Shown: positions 35,307 to 48,400, numbered from the stretch's first letter. The stretch: 64,000 bases of DNA from Apium graveolens (GCF_009905375.1 NC_133653.1:83278911-83342910); one strand, 5' to 3'. Numbers and translations: made by a program. The notes: generated from the sequence alone by a model not told the origin.

Positions 35307-37807
35307 TGTAATAACCCCAAAATTTTGAACTTTTTGTAACCCTTATGAATAGTGTTTTTGCTGATATTTCTGAACAAGAAAACTTTTCATGCCACACTAT
35401 GTAGGGGTTCTTATATGGATATTCTGAGATTTTATTGGTACTCTATATGATATATAAGTGTATGTAAGGATCGTCAGAATCCAAATCCGAACGCTTTGAT
35501 TTTTCCCGGAAATCCACCAGATATCGAAAGAATTGAGTATAAGGTAACAGGATAAAAAGGATTTAAATTCAAGGATTTTAATAGAGGATCATAAAAAGGA
35601 ATATAATGTATTGAGAAAGGTTAAAGGAACCTAAGTAATAAGATCCCGGGTATGATCCCTCAAACGATAAACGAAAACGAAAGTTAAGCGAACCATATAA
35701 TAGATCAGGGGTCATTAGCCAAATAATTAAAAGCTAATTAAAAAGATTAGAGGGGATGATGTCATCAAACCAATAAGAAGAGGACAAAGGAGGGAGGGTG
35801 ACATCACATGGTGACATAAGCATGACCAAGCAAGTGTGTTGTTTGTTGAATTAGAACCATACAAAAATTACCATGGTAAAAAGGTAAGAAACAAAACAAA
35901 ACAAATTAAAAAAAATCAACCAACCAAGCCAAACATTTCATTTTCACCAAAAAACACAAAACTTTTCATTTCTTCTTCCTTGCTCTCGGCTTCTTCTTCT
36001 TTTCCAAAGCAAGAAAGTCAAAATCATAGTTCCAAGCTTTGTTAAATTACAAGGTAATTATCTAAGACTCCTTATGCATAGTTATGGATATCCTATAAGT
36101 TTGAGCTCCTAAATCATTCACAATCTCTTCCTAAAAATCATGGAAGAAGATGGTGAATAGTGTTTTTCAAGAACTAAATTTTTTTGTTCTTGAAGTTTTG
36201 TTTAGATTAAGCTTGGATAAGGACTTTAAAGGTGATTCCAAGCCATTCTCTTGATTCTCCACCCTCCAAGGAAGGTATTGTTAGTGTATACTGAAAATAT
36301 TTATTTGAAGTATGTACATTTATTTCTGGCCAGTTTATTTGAGAATCATTTGAATGTTTACATGTTGTCTAATATTATATATTGTGAACAATCTAGTATC
36401 AAATGGGATACAGAATATTAGATTGTTAAATACGGTTATATAATATGATAAGGTTCACAGCACAGGTGGTGTTGGACAATCCACTGGTATGGCTGTAGTA
36501 TTATTTAGATTAGTTTATATTGATTAATAAATAATACTAGTATACTTTGTGTATATTGAACAAGATCAAATTTAGAATTGTTCCCTTAATACTGATTAAG
36601 AAAGAGAACTAAGATTCTATGTTATTATTAATGCTTAGGTTCTTAATCCGGAAATAGTAATTGACACATGTATATTATTTACATGCTTTGATTTATATAT
36701 GAAATAATTCTTTTGAATTATATCATTATATTTTGGGTGATGGAATTATATACATGGTGGATATTATTTATTGAAGGAATCCATGTCCTGATAATATTCG
36801 GGTTAATGATGTCCCCTTGAAAGCTCAAAAAGATTTAATTATGTGAAACCCTGCAGGTGGAATTTATTCTGGCATAATTAAATAAAGGTTGAGTGGATGA
36901 TCAAGGATAAAAGATATTAATTAAATAAATTATCAGTAATTTATTTAATTAATGGACATATGATATTTTAAACATGGGGAATTTAATAAGCAAATAATAT
37001 TGGAACCGAATTAATTAAATTACGGTATTAGGAAAGGTAGTGCAAATATTAATTCTTTAGTGGATTGAATTAATTTTAATTACATTGGGCTAGGCTCAAG
37101 ATGTAATTAGAAGGCCCAACCTAATTATCCATGGTCCCTATTGTAGCCTATATATATTCTTATTCTCTTCTTGCTTGGAATTGTGTGAAAATATATTGCA
37201 GCCACCAAGGAGCAAGAAGAGAGGATAACTTGAGAAGACGGAGGCCACACTTCGCTCAAGGGAATTTGGGAATACAATAGAAGAGCGTGGAATCAACCAT
37301 TAACAAGGTAATCCTCTTTTCGTAATCTTTATCGTAAAATATAGTAACACCCTAAGTCTGTGGTTCCCAACAGGTATAACCCCTCCAAACCCTAACTTTA
37401 TTTGAGTAATTAGGTTTAGTTTTGTTATTATAATTTATGAGAGGCTTGCTAGTTGTAAATGTAGAGATTAGTGGATTTTGTGAAGTTTTTGGAGTGGTAG
37501 TTCTTGGATTGTTGATTAATGAACTTAAGTGTAGTTAAATTCAAGTTTAAGAATAAGTATAAATTGTTAATGTTGAGTTATTGGGGCTGTTATGATGTAG
37601 TATGGATGGAGTTTTGATTGGGTTGTAATTGTGGATTCAAAGACTTGTACTTATTTCAATTTCATCTCTGAGACTATAATGGGTTGTGGTGTGTGTTAGT
37701 ATGGGGTCACAGCATAAGGTTAATTATTATTAATTAAGTGAAGTGATATTGTGAAAAGAAAGACCGTGACGACCCGGATCCCTGACCCCGGATCTGGGGG
37801 TGTTATA
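35307..37807 (+). repeat. 3' LTR of plus Tekay, internally deleted and invaded
   Basis: It starts TGTAATAACCCC and ends GGGGGTGTTATA, where relatives end GTTACA (one C-to-T). It holds a solo LTR at 36279-37372. Without that it is only about 1.4 kb, against about 4.1 kb for complete copies: sequence jumps near 37615-37625 from the U3-side region directly to the terminal 180 bp, through a short shared GGGTTGTAAT-like sequence. The deletion removed the 55-bp repeats and the H3-like ORF. Confidence 0.85.
36279..37372 (+). mobile_element. Solo LTR, Copia-like
   Basis: 1,094 bp running from TGTTAGTGTATA to TTCCCAACA, flanked by a 5-bp duplication GGTAT (36274-36278 and 37373-37377). The flanking LTR sequence resumes exactly where homologous LTRs are uninterrupted (compare about 44210 and 53905). 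A TATA-like TATATATA lies at about 37149, some 220 bp from the end, so the LTR reads on the plus strand. No PBS or internal sequence follows, so the element was reduced to one LTR by recombination. The Copia assignment is tentative; no coding sequence is present. Confidence 0.8.
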
Positions 37808-38011
37808 ACCATCCACTAAGGCAACCTCTTCAATGATGACATTGTCCTTTGAAATCAAGCCATATCCCATAGTATAACCTTTGCTGTCATCTCCAAAAGT
37901 GATACTTGGGCCAGCTCTCTCTTCAAACTCTGTGAGCAGGGTAGAATCACCAGTCATGTGTATAGAACAACCACTATCCAAGTACCAAAGATTCCTTCTA
38001 TTTCCCTGCAC
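37808..38011 (-). pseudogene. Copia protease start, truncated
   Basis: Reads GNRRNLWYLDSGCSIHMTG, the pre-protease and aspartic protease active-site region (LDSGCS) of Copia polyproteins, then a beta-rich stretch ending VALVDG. After that the sequence turns into the Tekay LTR end. Relatives continue LKHNLLSISQ here, so truncation is by insertion. It is in a different frame from gag. A TGTGTGCAG lies just before GGAAAT, so the gag-pol join could be a spliced or shifted junction, or simple decay. Confidence 0.8.
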
Positions 38012-38025
38012 ACATCAAAATCAAA

Positions 38026-40425
38026 TCAAGTTGATTTTGGTACCCAAGTTTCCTTGGGTCCTGGCTTGTTAGCTTTCTTCTTCTGTTTCTTAGGTCTTAA
38101 CTCATTTGACTTAGGAATTTCAGATTCTTCCTTAGTCATTTGGGTTGGGCCTTTGAAACCACTAGATGCAACAGAATTATCATGCATGTTATGGCTAACA
38201 GGAAATGGCATGCTTGGTGCAAACATGTTATTCCAGTAAGGCATGCTAAATGGCATTTGAGGCATATTGTATGCAGCATAATATGGATTAGGTGCAAATG
38301 GCATATTAGCAAACTGTGCATTCATGTTCTGTGTAGGCATAGCATTAATAGGCATGGGAGGCATGGCATTCATGTTAGAGAATTGAGGCTGAACAGACAT
38401 GGGAGTAGGCATGGCAGATTTGCAATTAACAGACAAATGATTTACACTACCATACTTGACACAGATTTTTCTAGGAGCATATTTGTCAGGTGTGTAGTTA
38501 TTGTGTTTGTTAATCCCTACTTTACCATTCCTATTGTTTTTCCTTTTAGTCTCTGTTTTTAACTCTATCTTCTCAAGTCTATCACTTAACTGTTTGACAG
38601 TCATGTGACCAACATTAGCCTTCTTCCCTTTCTTGGCTTGACTTGACTCTCCTGAAACAAAGTTCTTGGAAACAGACCCATACTTATCATTTAGCTTGGT
38701 TAATTTGGCTTTGCTAATGGGTTTGCTTACAGCCGACGGATGAGGATTTTTATCATTCGACAGATAACACTTTTTGTTATCCGACGGATAGTCCTCATCA
38801 TCCATCGAGTCTACATCTGTCAGCAACCAATCTACCAAAATAGGTTCTAGTTTCTCCTTATTCTTTTTCCAGGCTTCATCACAAAAAGACTCAATTCCTT
38901 GAACCTTGGTGATTTGAGCATGAACATCTCTGGATGTTTTCCATGCTTTAATCACCTCTTGTTCACGATCGAGCTGCTTCTTTAAAATTTCTTCCTTTTT
39001 CAAGGACTCAGTTAATTCCTCCTTGGCAATTCTACACTCAATTTTTAGTTTCTCAAACTCAACAAACTGAGACTCAAGCACATTATTCCTCTCACTCAAA
39101 AACAAGTTATTTTCTTTGATTTTAGCATTTTCTTTAGTAAGGGACTTAAGTGTAACACGCAAATGATACAATTCTGTAGACATGTCATTTATTGCATCAT
39201 TACACTCAGCTTTAGATAAATGTGCAAGGTTTGTAGTGATTACCTGATTGTTTGAGGAACTTGTCTCTGTTTCATCAGACTTGGCCATAAGGGCTAGATT
39301 GACATAGCTGACATCTTCATCTTCATCCAAGCCATCAGCTGCCCAATCATTCTCTTGTGTAATGAAAGCCCTAACCTTTTGTTTGAGTAGATCAAAGTAT
39401 TTTTGCTTGTAATCTACAGACTCAAATCTTTTCTTACTGGAATCTGACTTTTTACACTCATTTGCAAAATGCCCTGCCAAGCCACATTTGAAACACTTGA
39501 ATTTTGATTTATCCACCATGTTTCTATTTGGCTTGGCAGCTCCAAAGTTCTTCTTGAACTTGAGCTTGGCAAATCTTCTTGAAAGGAATGCTAGGTGCTC
39601 ATCAATGTCCTCCATGTCATCTTGGCTCAATGAATCTTCATTTTCTGCAGCTAGCCCTTTACCCTTGCTTTCACAAGCCTTTGAAGTTGATTCCACAGAT
39701 TCCATCTTCACTTCCTTCTCCTTTTCCAGATCAGCAACTAGTGCAATGGATCCTCCTTTCTTCTTTCCTCTCTCCATTCTTTCATCCTGCTCTATTTCAA
39801 GCTCATAGGTCTTCAGAATGCCATACAGTCTCTCCAAAGTAAACTCCTTATAATCTTGTGAGTTTCTCAATGAGACTGTCATTGGTTTCCATTCCTTTGG
39901 AAGAGATCTGAGAAATTTCAGATTGGAGTCTTTAGTCTGATAGACTCTTCCATGCAATTTAAGAGCATTAAGTAGCTTTTGGAATCTACTAAAAATGTCA
40001 GTGAGTGACTCACTTTCTTCATTGTGAAAATGCTCATATTGCTGAATCAGGAGCTGCATTTTATTTTCTCTTACTTGCTCAGTACCATCACAGATTATCT
40101 GTATTGTGTCCCAAACTTCATTGGCAGTCTTGCAGTTGATAATGTTATCAAACATGTCTGCATCAACACCATTGAACAGAATGTTCATGGCCTTTTTATC
40201 TTTCCTGACTTGTTCAATATCAGGATCTGACCATTCATGCCTTGGCTTTGGAACAGATGGTTCATTTCCTATTGCAGCTCTCATTGGAACATGAGGGCCT
40301 CTTTCTATGCAGTCCACATAGACCTCATCTTGAGAAAGCATATGAAGATGCATCTTTACCTTCCAAAGATGGTAATTATCTTTATCAAGAAAAGGAATCT
40401 TGACTCCAACATCTTTCTTGTTCAT
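38026..40425 (-). CDS. gag: Copia gag, large SIRE-type
   Basis: A 799-aa open frame starting at the ATG at 40425, 48 bases downstream of the PBS. The N-terminal half is a UBN2-type Copia gag (FLDKDNYHLWKVKM, then WDTIQIICDGTEQVRENK and LRSLPKEWKPMTVSL). A CX2CX4HX4C zinc knuckle (CFKCGLAGHFANEC) lies around residue 310-325. A long coiled coil (about 420-520) follows. A second, damaged knuckle (CVKYGSVNHLSVNC, second Cys replaced by Tyr) precedes a Met/Pro-rich tail. It ends WVPKST then stop. The length and two-knuckle layout suit the SIRE/Maximus lineage. The frame is intact, which suggests a fairly young insertion. Its role would be particle assembly and RNA packaging. Confidence 0.88.
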   Translation of the reverse strand: MNKKDVGVKIPFLDKDNYHLWKVKMHLHMLSQDEVYVDCIERGPHVPMRAAIGNEPSVPKPRHEWSDPDIEQVRKDKKAMNILFNGVDADMFDNIINCKTANEVWDTIQIICDGTEQVRENKMQLLIQQYEHFHNEESESLTDIFSRFQKLLNALKLHGRVYQTKDSNLKFLRSLPKEWKPMTVSLRNSQDYKEFTLERLYGILKTYELEIEQDERMERGKKKGGSIALVADLEKEKEVKMESVESTSKACESKGKGLAAENEDSLSQDDMEDIDEHLAFLSRRFAKLKFKKNFGAAKPNRNMVDKSKFKCFKCGLAGHFANECKKSDSSKKRFESVDYKQKYFDLLKQKVRAFITQENDWAADGLDEDEDVSYVNLALMAKSDETETSSSNNQVITTNLAHLSKAECNDAINDMSTELYHLRVTLKSLTKENAKIKENNLFLSERNNVLESQFVEFEKLKIECRIAKEELTESLKKEEILKKQLDREQEVIKAWKTSRDVHAQITKVQGIESFCDEAWKKNKEKLEPILVDWLLTDVDSMDDEDYPSDNKKCYLSNDKNPHPSAVSKPISKAKLTKLNDKYGSVSKNFVSGESSQAKKGKKANVGHMTVKQLSDRLEKIELKTETKRKNNRNGKVGINKHNNYTPDKYAPRKICVKYGSVNHLSVNCKSAMPTPMSVQPQFSNMNAMPPMPINAMPTQNMNAQFANMPFAPNPYYAAYNMPQMPFSMPYWNNMFAPSMPFPVSHNMHDNSVASSGFKGPTQMTKEESEIPKSNELRPKKQKKKANKPGPKETWVPKST

Positions 40426-40472
40426 CTTGCTGAATTGTTTTGATCTTTAAACTCTTTGTAGATTAAGAGCCT

Positions 40473-40484
40473 GCTCTGATACCA
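40473..40484 (-). other. Primer binding site of the Copia element
   Basis: TGGTATCAGAGC on the coding strand, two bases after the LTR end (…CTAACA at 40487). Confidence 0.9.
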
Positions 40485-40699
40485 ATTGTTAGTCCTTTAA
40501 CAATATAGCAAGAATTACAGAAGGGGGGTTGAATGGAATTCTTGAACCTTTTTCTTGAAATAAAAATGTTCAACTCGATTATGGATATATTAGTTTTGAT
40601 TAGCACAATGCGGAATGTAAACTTGAATGAATCAAAACATAAGTAATTAAAAAAAAGAGTCTTTAAAAACTTTCTGGTGGATTTAAACAATTCCACCGG

Positions 40700-40700
<1 letters not shown>

Positions 40701-40744
<44 letters not shown>
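40701..40744. repeat. (TA)n microsatellite
   Basis: About 20 TA dinucleotides in the transcribed part of the Copia LTR. Confidence 0.9.
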
Positions 40745-41020
40745 CGAGAGGACTCTGTGTGCAGAAATGCTCACAGCTGCTTACAAAATAGAACTGCTGA
40801 GAATGCAGGAAATGCTAAAGATTGTGCTTACAAAGATTTCTCTGTTTTTATGTTTCTCAACTATCTCGGTCATTTTTCTATTTGCTACTCTCTTGGTTTA
40901 TATATTACCAAGATTACAAAGTCAAAAGAACTGAACAAATGTAAAATCTAACAGTCTTGATCTTTGCTGCTTTTCGTCCTCTATTATCCAGTTAATGGGC
41001 TTCCACAGTGTATTTGTATC

Positions 41021-41025
41021 CAACT
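41021..41025. repeat. Target-site duplication CAACT (left)
   Basis: CAACT precedes TGTAACACC at 41026 and recurs at 54827-54831 after ...TTATTACA. It brackets the 13.8-kb element. Confidence 0.9.
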
Positions 41026-44000
41026 TGTAACACCCCCAAATCCGGGGTCGGGGATCCGGGTTGTCACGAGTTCCATTTCCCTTAATAACACCCAATCTTA
41101 ATAAATAATCAACTACTCTGTACTGTGACCCCACAATAAACACACACACCACAAGTTATAGTCTCAGAGATGAATATCCAAAAATAATCACAAGTCATTT
41201 TATTCCACAATTATATGCCAATACACCTTAAACAGGTTTCTGAATAAATTTATATTTCTTTGCCATTATTACAATTCATAAATATACATAATCTGATACA
41301 TCAAAAGTTGAAAGCCTAGCCTATTGGTAGTTCCTACCTCAGCTACAGCGACATCAACGCCTATAGAAAACTGCGGAACGTTTCCTATCCGCTCGCGAAT
41401 TGGGAGCTTGGTCCTGTTCATCTTGTCTATCTGATGTTGTATGATGAAAGAAGAAAGCAAGGGTGAGCAGCAAGCCCACCAAAATAATATGTATAATGAT
41501 TAACAATATATGAGCCTTCTCATAGTACTCATGAAAGTCTTGGTCAAAAGAAATGAACCAAGTTGATATCTTAATGCGATGAAGTCGCAAAATATTCAGT
41601 ATATATATATACACATATACTTTTCAAAATATGGGAAGTCCTCTTCCATGCATAATACACACAGAGTTCCAGTGTATAACTGTATAAAAAAATATCGTTG
41701 CAAGGTGATCTCATATATCTAACCTTGTCTCAACGTTTTTCTGAAAATCTTTGTCATGCATAAGATAATCATTTACTAGATATAAGTTTAAAAGATGAAG
41801 TTACAAGATACTCCAATATACTTATATCTTTTCCAAATACTACTTGAACTACCACCGTTCAAGTTATAATCAGTTTCAAAAGTTCATCACATAGATGAGA
41901 CTACAAGACAAGATTTGAATAGATTCAATCTTTGAATATCATTATAAATAATGAAGTTACGAGATACTTCATTAAGTCCCGACATATATATACACCTATA
42001 TATATATACATTTCCTGAAAACCTCTGTCATGTAAAGTATGAACAGAATTGCAATATCCAATAAATTTGGAAAGGAAAGAATTTTGGCATAAACCTGATA
42101 TCTTGCTGATCAGGCAAAGATACCAATAAGTAACCTTTTCTACTAGTAGATGGACGAATTCCCCACTGGTCATCACCCTGGTCGCAATAGGACCTTATGC
42201 TGGACTGCCACTCAGCCACTTATGCATTTGATGGACTCCCACTGAGCCACTTACACTATCATGGACGCCCACTGAGCCCATGTTGCTTATGCCGACTCAA
42301 TAGATGGACTTACTTCCCGAACGTTGGGTAAGTAATCAATTCATTTACTAAAACTGCAACCTTGTTGCGAATATAAAATACACCATAGAGCCGGATCCCT
42401 TAGATTTTTGAGCGAGTATTCAAGTCTCCTTAAAATGGAAGATCTTGAATTTGAAAACAAGTTTTGGGATCCGCTCTACCCTTTTTAAATTCATTTTGAA
42501 GACTCGAAAACATTTTTAAGAATGTTTGGAGTAATGCTGATTTATGAAATAAATCAGTCCCAATATGAAAGAAATATCTGAATATTATTATTTAAATAAT
42601 ATTCCCATAAAGAATAATGGAGGTAGAAGTTGGAAAACTTATACTCGAATGAATAGCAAATAATCAAAGATATACTTATACGAAAGTAATATCTTTATTT
42701 GAATAATCAAAAATAAGTTTGATTATCGACACCTTATTCTTTAATACAATAAAAAATATTATTAAGTAATAAGCGGAGTCATAATACCTCGAATGAATAC
42801 TATAAATAATATTCATAAAATAAAGGAGTCATACATCCTCAAATGAATATCCAAGTAATATTCAATAATAATATAAACTGAGTCATAAGCCCTCGAATGA
42901 ATATTCAAATAATATTCCAATAATAAAATGAACTGAGTCATAAGCCCTCGAATGAATACTCGAATTAATATTGAATTAAGAAAAATAAAGGTATCGAATA
43001 AACCTTATTCGATCAATAGTTTTAAAAACTATAACCATATATATATATAAATATATGTATATATATAATATACTCGGGAACATCGACTCCCGGTTTAGAA
43101 ATATGTTCACCTTTTATCCCCTATACTAAGGGTATACGCAACTACCGCTTATCTCTAGCATAGGTATTATGCAACGAATAAGCATTTGAACCAACAGATA
43201 TACAAATCAAGAATACGAAACAGGCATGCATATATACCATATCATATGCTACAATATATCGCAAAATTTGCTAATAACAATCATGCACTATCACAAGATA
43301 ATGCATATACACATATACATCACCACAACAGTATAACGGGTAGAAAACTTGCCTGAGCGACTGGGGGTTACGAATGGCTCGGGACGAGTCTGGTAACCTA
43401 TAAACAACAAGTAAGTTGGAATTAAACCAAAGTCACTTGTAAATCTATACTCTAACCAACTCAGACTCTAACGCTCGTTTTGCGCTTACTGATTCTCTTA
43501 AGTCACTCGAGTACCCTCGGCTCCACCATTTTTAATAAATTAACCATTACGAGTTTTAAAGCGATTCCTTCGCGAGTGTCTTACCAACTGCCTAACACTC
43601 TTACCATAATTGTTTCATACATTAATTAACCCTTTTTGGTCTTTAACCTATGTTTAAAAGTAAGGCGAGGGGAAATGTTTCGTTCGCGAAATGCCGTTAC
43701 TTGAAACGGTCGTTTCTCCTAAACCGTGTATCAGAATCGAACGAACTACATATCAAAACGAAGCTCGTAACACGAGCTATATAGACATGGCATTGGTCAT
43801 AATCTAGAAGGGGGTTCTCGGGTCCTAATGTTATGCACAAAAACAGTCTAAAGAAAACCGGACGTTACGACGGCTATGTTTACGTGATTTCCCAAATTTA
43901 AACCATTCAAAACCAACCACAATTCAACCCCAAATCAATCATACAACCAACATCCCTCCAAACCACATCATAACAGCCCCAACAAATCCACATTAACCAT

Positions 44001-45131
44001 TTATACTTATTCCCCACATGAACTAAAAGCTTTACTTAGGTTCTTTAACTAATTATCAAGATTTACAACTCCAACAATACCACAAAACCAACTAATCTCT
44101 ACAACTCAACCAAACTTCAAACAATCAAGCATCATGCTTCACATATACTATATCAATCATATTCAATCCTAATTACTCAAAACTAAAGCTAGGGTTTGTA
44201 GTTTATACCTTCCTTGGAGAGTGGAGAATCGAGAGAATGGCTTGGAATCACCCTTAAAGTCCTTATCCAAGCTTAATCTAAACAAAACTTCAAGAACACA
44301 AATTTTAGTTCTTGAAAAACACTATTCACCATCTTCTTTCATTATTTATAGAAAAAGATTGGCTTGGAATTAGAAGCTTAAACTTATAGGAAGTATGTAA
44401 CTATCAATGGGGAAGCTTAGATAATTACCTTGCTAAATAGTAAGTGGTGGAGCTTGGATCTTCATTTTTTAAGAAAGAAGCCGAGAGCATGAAGAAGAAA
44501 GAGAGATTTTTTTGTGTTTTGCTTTGTTTTGCTTTTGGTTGGTTGATTTGGTTTTGTTTTTGTTTTAATTAATTACCTAATTAACCTTGGACTTTGTGTG
44601 GTTCTCATTCAACCACACCTCCTTCCTTCCCATGTCATGCTTGTGTCATCCTCCCCTCCTTGTCCTCTTCTCATTGGTTGGGTGACATCATCCTCTCTAA
44701 TCCCTTTGATTAACTTCCTAATTGTTTGCCTAATGACCGCTGATTTGTTATACGGTTCGCTTAACTTCCGTTTTTGTTTATCGTTTGAGGGATCATACCC
44801 GGGATCTTATTACTTAGGTTCCCTTAACCTTTCTCAATACATTATATTCCTTTTTATGATCCTCTATTATAATCCTTTAATTTAAATCCTTTTATCATGT
44901 TACCTTATACTCAATTCTTTCCGTATCTATTGGATTTCCGGGAAAAATCAAAGTGTTCGGATTTGGATTCTGACGATCTTTACATACACTTATATCCCAT
45001 ATAAAGTACTAATAAAATCTAAGAATATCCATATCAGAATCCCTACATAGTGTGGCATGAAAAGTTTTCTCATTCAGCAAAAACACTATTCATAAGGGTT
45101 TCAAAATTTCCCAAAAATTGGGGTTATTACA
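41026..45131 (-). repeat. 3' LTR of the 13.8-kb Tekay-related element
   Basis: 4,106 bp. It contains the exon-1 ORF at 41338-41421 (MNRTKLPIRER...), and a short 55-bp repeat array near 42770-42990. It differs from the other LTR by small indels, for example in the T-rich tract near 44520. Confidence 0.9.
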
Positions 45132-45146
45132 GTCTCCCCTCCTTAA
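45132..45146 (-). other. Polypurine tract of the 13.8-kb element
   Basis: GTCTCCCCTCCTTAA on the plus strand abuts the LTR terminus at 45131. Confidence 0.85.
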
Positions 45147-45459
45147 AAGGATTCCGTCCCGGAATCAGATAGAAAATGAATAGGGATACTTTCTTAGAAT
45201 TACACTTTCTAACTCTCAAGTAAATTTTCCCACATTGTGGTTCTTCCATCAAACTCTGAATAGTTTGATAACCCTTCTCCTAAGCACTTGTTCTTTTTTC
45301 AATCTATAACCCTTCCTGGTTGCTCCATATAGGTTACGTCTGGTTGCATGTATATGCGCTCATATGCCCCTATTTATCTGGCATCCGAATTACACTTCCT
45401 TAACATTGATACGTGAAACACGTTATGACTTGCTACATGTTCTGGGGTAAGGCTAGCTC

Positions 45460-48400
45460 ATATGCTAACTTCCCAATACTTCTTAATATATCCAAGGGTC
45501 CGACAAATTGTAGACTTAACTTTCCTTTCTTTCCGAATCTCATCAATCCTTTCCAAGGGTTTCCAAGGGGATACCTTTAACAACACTAGGTCCCCTACTT
45601 CCTATTCTTTGTCCTTTCGTGTCAAATCAACATACTTCTTATTTCCATCTTGAGCTACTACCAGCCGTCCTCTGATTAGATCTATTATATCCTTGGTCCT
45701 TTGGACTACTGCGGGTCCGAGCATCTTGCGCTCTACAACTTCATCCTAATCATAAGGGAGATCGACATTGTCTTCCCTCAAGGATCTCATAAGGCGACAT
45801 CTCGATAATGACATATGATCTATTGTCGTAAGAAAACTCAATCCGTGTTAAGTGATCATTCCAATTTCTTTCAAGTCTATTGCACAGACTCTCATTATAG
45901 CTTTTAACATTAGAGCTTTTGCTTCTCAATACCCATTCTTTTCCAGTTCGTAATCGCTACTGCCCTCCGTTCCTAATATTATACTGGTTACACTTTTGCT
46001 CATTAGCGTTCTATAACCTTTTAATAACCATGTCAACCTTAGTATCACGAATGTGTTTCCATTCCGAATACCACCAAAATTTTACTACTCCTTTTTCAGC
46101 TGTTTCTATTATCGAAAGCTTCATCCTTCATATAGAAGTAAAAGAATTTATTGAGAGATCACTATGATCATGAACACTTGTTATATCGCATAGTTAGTAC
46201 AGAAGGTGGCCAGCCTTTAGTACTTGACAAGCAATTAAACAATAGATGGTATCCTACTAGGCTTCTATCACACAGATAGATAGTCATTCGGAAATACCTC
46301 CCCTTCTGGAAGGGTTGTTCTTCTCAGCTTACATGAAATGAAAAGGAGAGAAAAGAACGAATTGAAGAGAATTGTATATATATAAAAATATACTGCCACA
46401 AAATATCTGGCTTGGAACCTACCTCTGAACTATAGAGGTTTATCATAGGAGAACAAAACATATATGTATTTATATCAACATCAAGTATTATAGCATCGTA
46501 TTTCACATGCCTAAATATTTGCTATTCCGTCCATCATTCTATGGACCCATGCTCTTCCTCGAGCTTATACACAATCACCTTTGAAACTCCCTCGATTTCG
46601 AAAATCAAACCTGGGATCTCATTCTAGACATCATCGTTACTTGAATTCTATGTTTGCACCGTAACCTTCCTCGTATAATAATACGACTCTCTATTGATAA
46701 GAAAGAATAAATATTCAATAGGTAGATACTCTACTTAATTAGTCTATCAATGATAACTTATACACTACCACGACCCGTTTAGTGGTACTCAATCTCAACA
46801 TCCATTCCAATACAACTCTCACGATTGTAACCAGCTCATTACTCGCAGAATCATTGCTGTATTACTATGGTCCACTACTGACCTACTGTCGTCATTCACG
46901 TTCCATGAAATCTTAATATCTAACCATACGGAGTCCATACATGTCGTATCAAATCCTTCTAAGGAGGTAACATAATCACCATTTCTGATTCATGAAGAAC
47001 ACTCCTGATCCTGACATACATACATGACATGAAGCAGATAAAATTGCAGAAGAGTTTCAATCAAAGCAACGATAGCAGGTTAATACCATTCTAAATCATA
47101 TGCCTTAAATAGAAGACTTAACTCAAAGGTTCGTCTAGTCCTTTTTGAAACATGGTCCTGGCTTATCTCAAGATAGTATCTTCTGATATAGATAGCCCGC
47201 TCATGGCGATTACACGAATTAAACCTTTACCAACTACTATTACGGTTGGGTATTGCACAGTCATCAGAAGGAATGTCAATCTTCCAAACCATAATACAAC
47301 CTTTACGGCTTCAACCATCATCACTGTATTCCTTTGGCATAAGCGCCTATAATTATCCTCTTACCTTTAAAGTGTCGGCCACCTCTTTGGCCTTTCCTGA
47401 TAGTAAAATTTCCTTACATTCAATGTCATTTTAACCACCTTCAAATAAATTTTCTACCTCATTTCAATCACAGCTTATGTGAAGATGTTTTCCTTAAAAT
47501 CTGATGAGTAAAAAAAAATTACCATTTTTTTCATAAGTTATTGCCTCAGTCTTTAGAGGTTAATCACTGTCACGACTGACTCTCAATTATACTTAGAACA
47601 TCTTTTATCTTAAGTCCTAATTGCCCTGAACAATTTCGACCATTACTGGTTCGATCCATACTTTCTCGTGGTTTAACACGTGCCCACCTGGCATTATTAT
47701 AATTACGCCATATTTCCTTTATCAATATTTCTATTCTCGAGAACCTTTGAATATTACCTTTCTCCTTGTAAAACCTCTAAGGTTATCCTTGAATCGTTCC
47801 TCCTGTATTCCCTAGATACAGGGCATATCAAAATACCATTTACTAATACTAGAACCATTGTCTATATACTTCTGAAAAATTTCTCCACTGATTCTTAAAG
47901 GTTGTTATTACCTTAATCCTTTCCAATTCATACTGTCAAAACTCACACTATCCCTATTAAGGGTGAAATGCCAACCTTTATGCATTCCCCTAGGATTCGT
48001 TTTAAGTTACTGATGTTTTATCCTTAATTCCACCTTTAAAAAGGTACTTGCATCCTTCCATGGATAAATCAAGTCTTATATCCTTGATAGATTATCTTAA
48101 TCAATCATTCCCACCTCGATAGTTTATACCAATTTCACGATAGCATCCTTATTCAAACTGAGGTCAACCCATATGGCCTTCAAAAGATAACAATGGTTAC
48201 CCGCTTTTCTTGCCTAATTTGGTAATGATAACAAGGATGTTCTGGAAGATATTGGTCATGTTCAACGTGAACTTCTTCTTAATAATTCCTTATTTACTTT
48301 TGTTGTTTATCCCAACAGTCATCTCAATGTTGGGATATCTCCCATACCTGGCGTCTCCCTTTCTGGGTATCATGCCACCGGTCTTACACTTCACCTTCTT

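Larger units (their letters stand above)
3805..37807 (+). mobile_element. Plus-strand Tekay-type chromovirus (Ty3/gypsy), interrupted
   Basis: The backbone element of the left half of the window. In order it has a truncated 5' LTR (3805-4764), PBS, accessory gene, gag 5' part, a 24.5-kb foreign insertion (6324-30842), the rest of gag-pol with a chromodomain, a polypurine tract, and a deleted 3' LTR (35307-37807). Removing the insertion leaves an internal region of about 6 kb. The gag type, the chromodomain after integrase, the TGTAATAACCCC terminus and the very long LTR point to the Tekay/Del lineage. The element is defective. It seems to have inserted into the Copia element that resumes at 37808. 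That would place the rest of the Copia upstream of the window, which cannot be checked here. Confidence 0.8.
40487..41025 (-). repeat. Copia 5' LTR, 3' portion
   Basis: The plus strand starts TGTTAGTCC at 40487. A TATA-like TATATAAACC (coding strand) is at 40895-40904, placing transcription start within this half. The LTR is broken at 41025 by the minus Tekay element, and its other half resumes at 54832. Confidence 0.8.

Noticed and set aside
38140..38562. 140-aa plus-strand ORF and others opposite the Copia gag
   Set aside because: Antisense shadows of the 799-aa gag frame.
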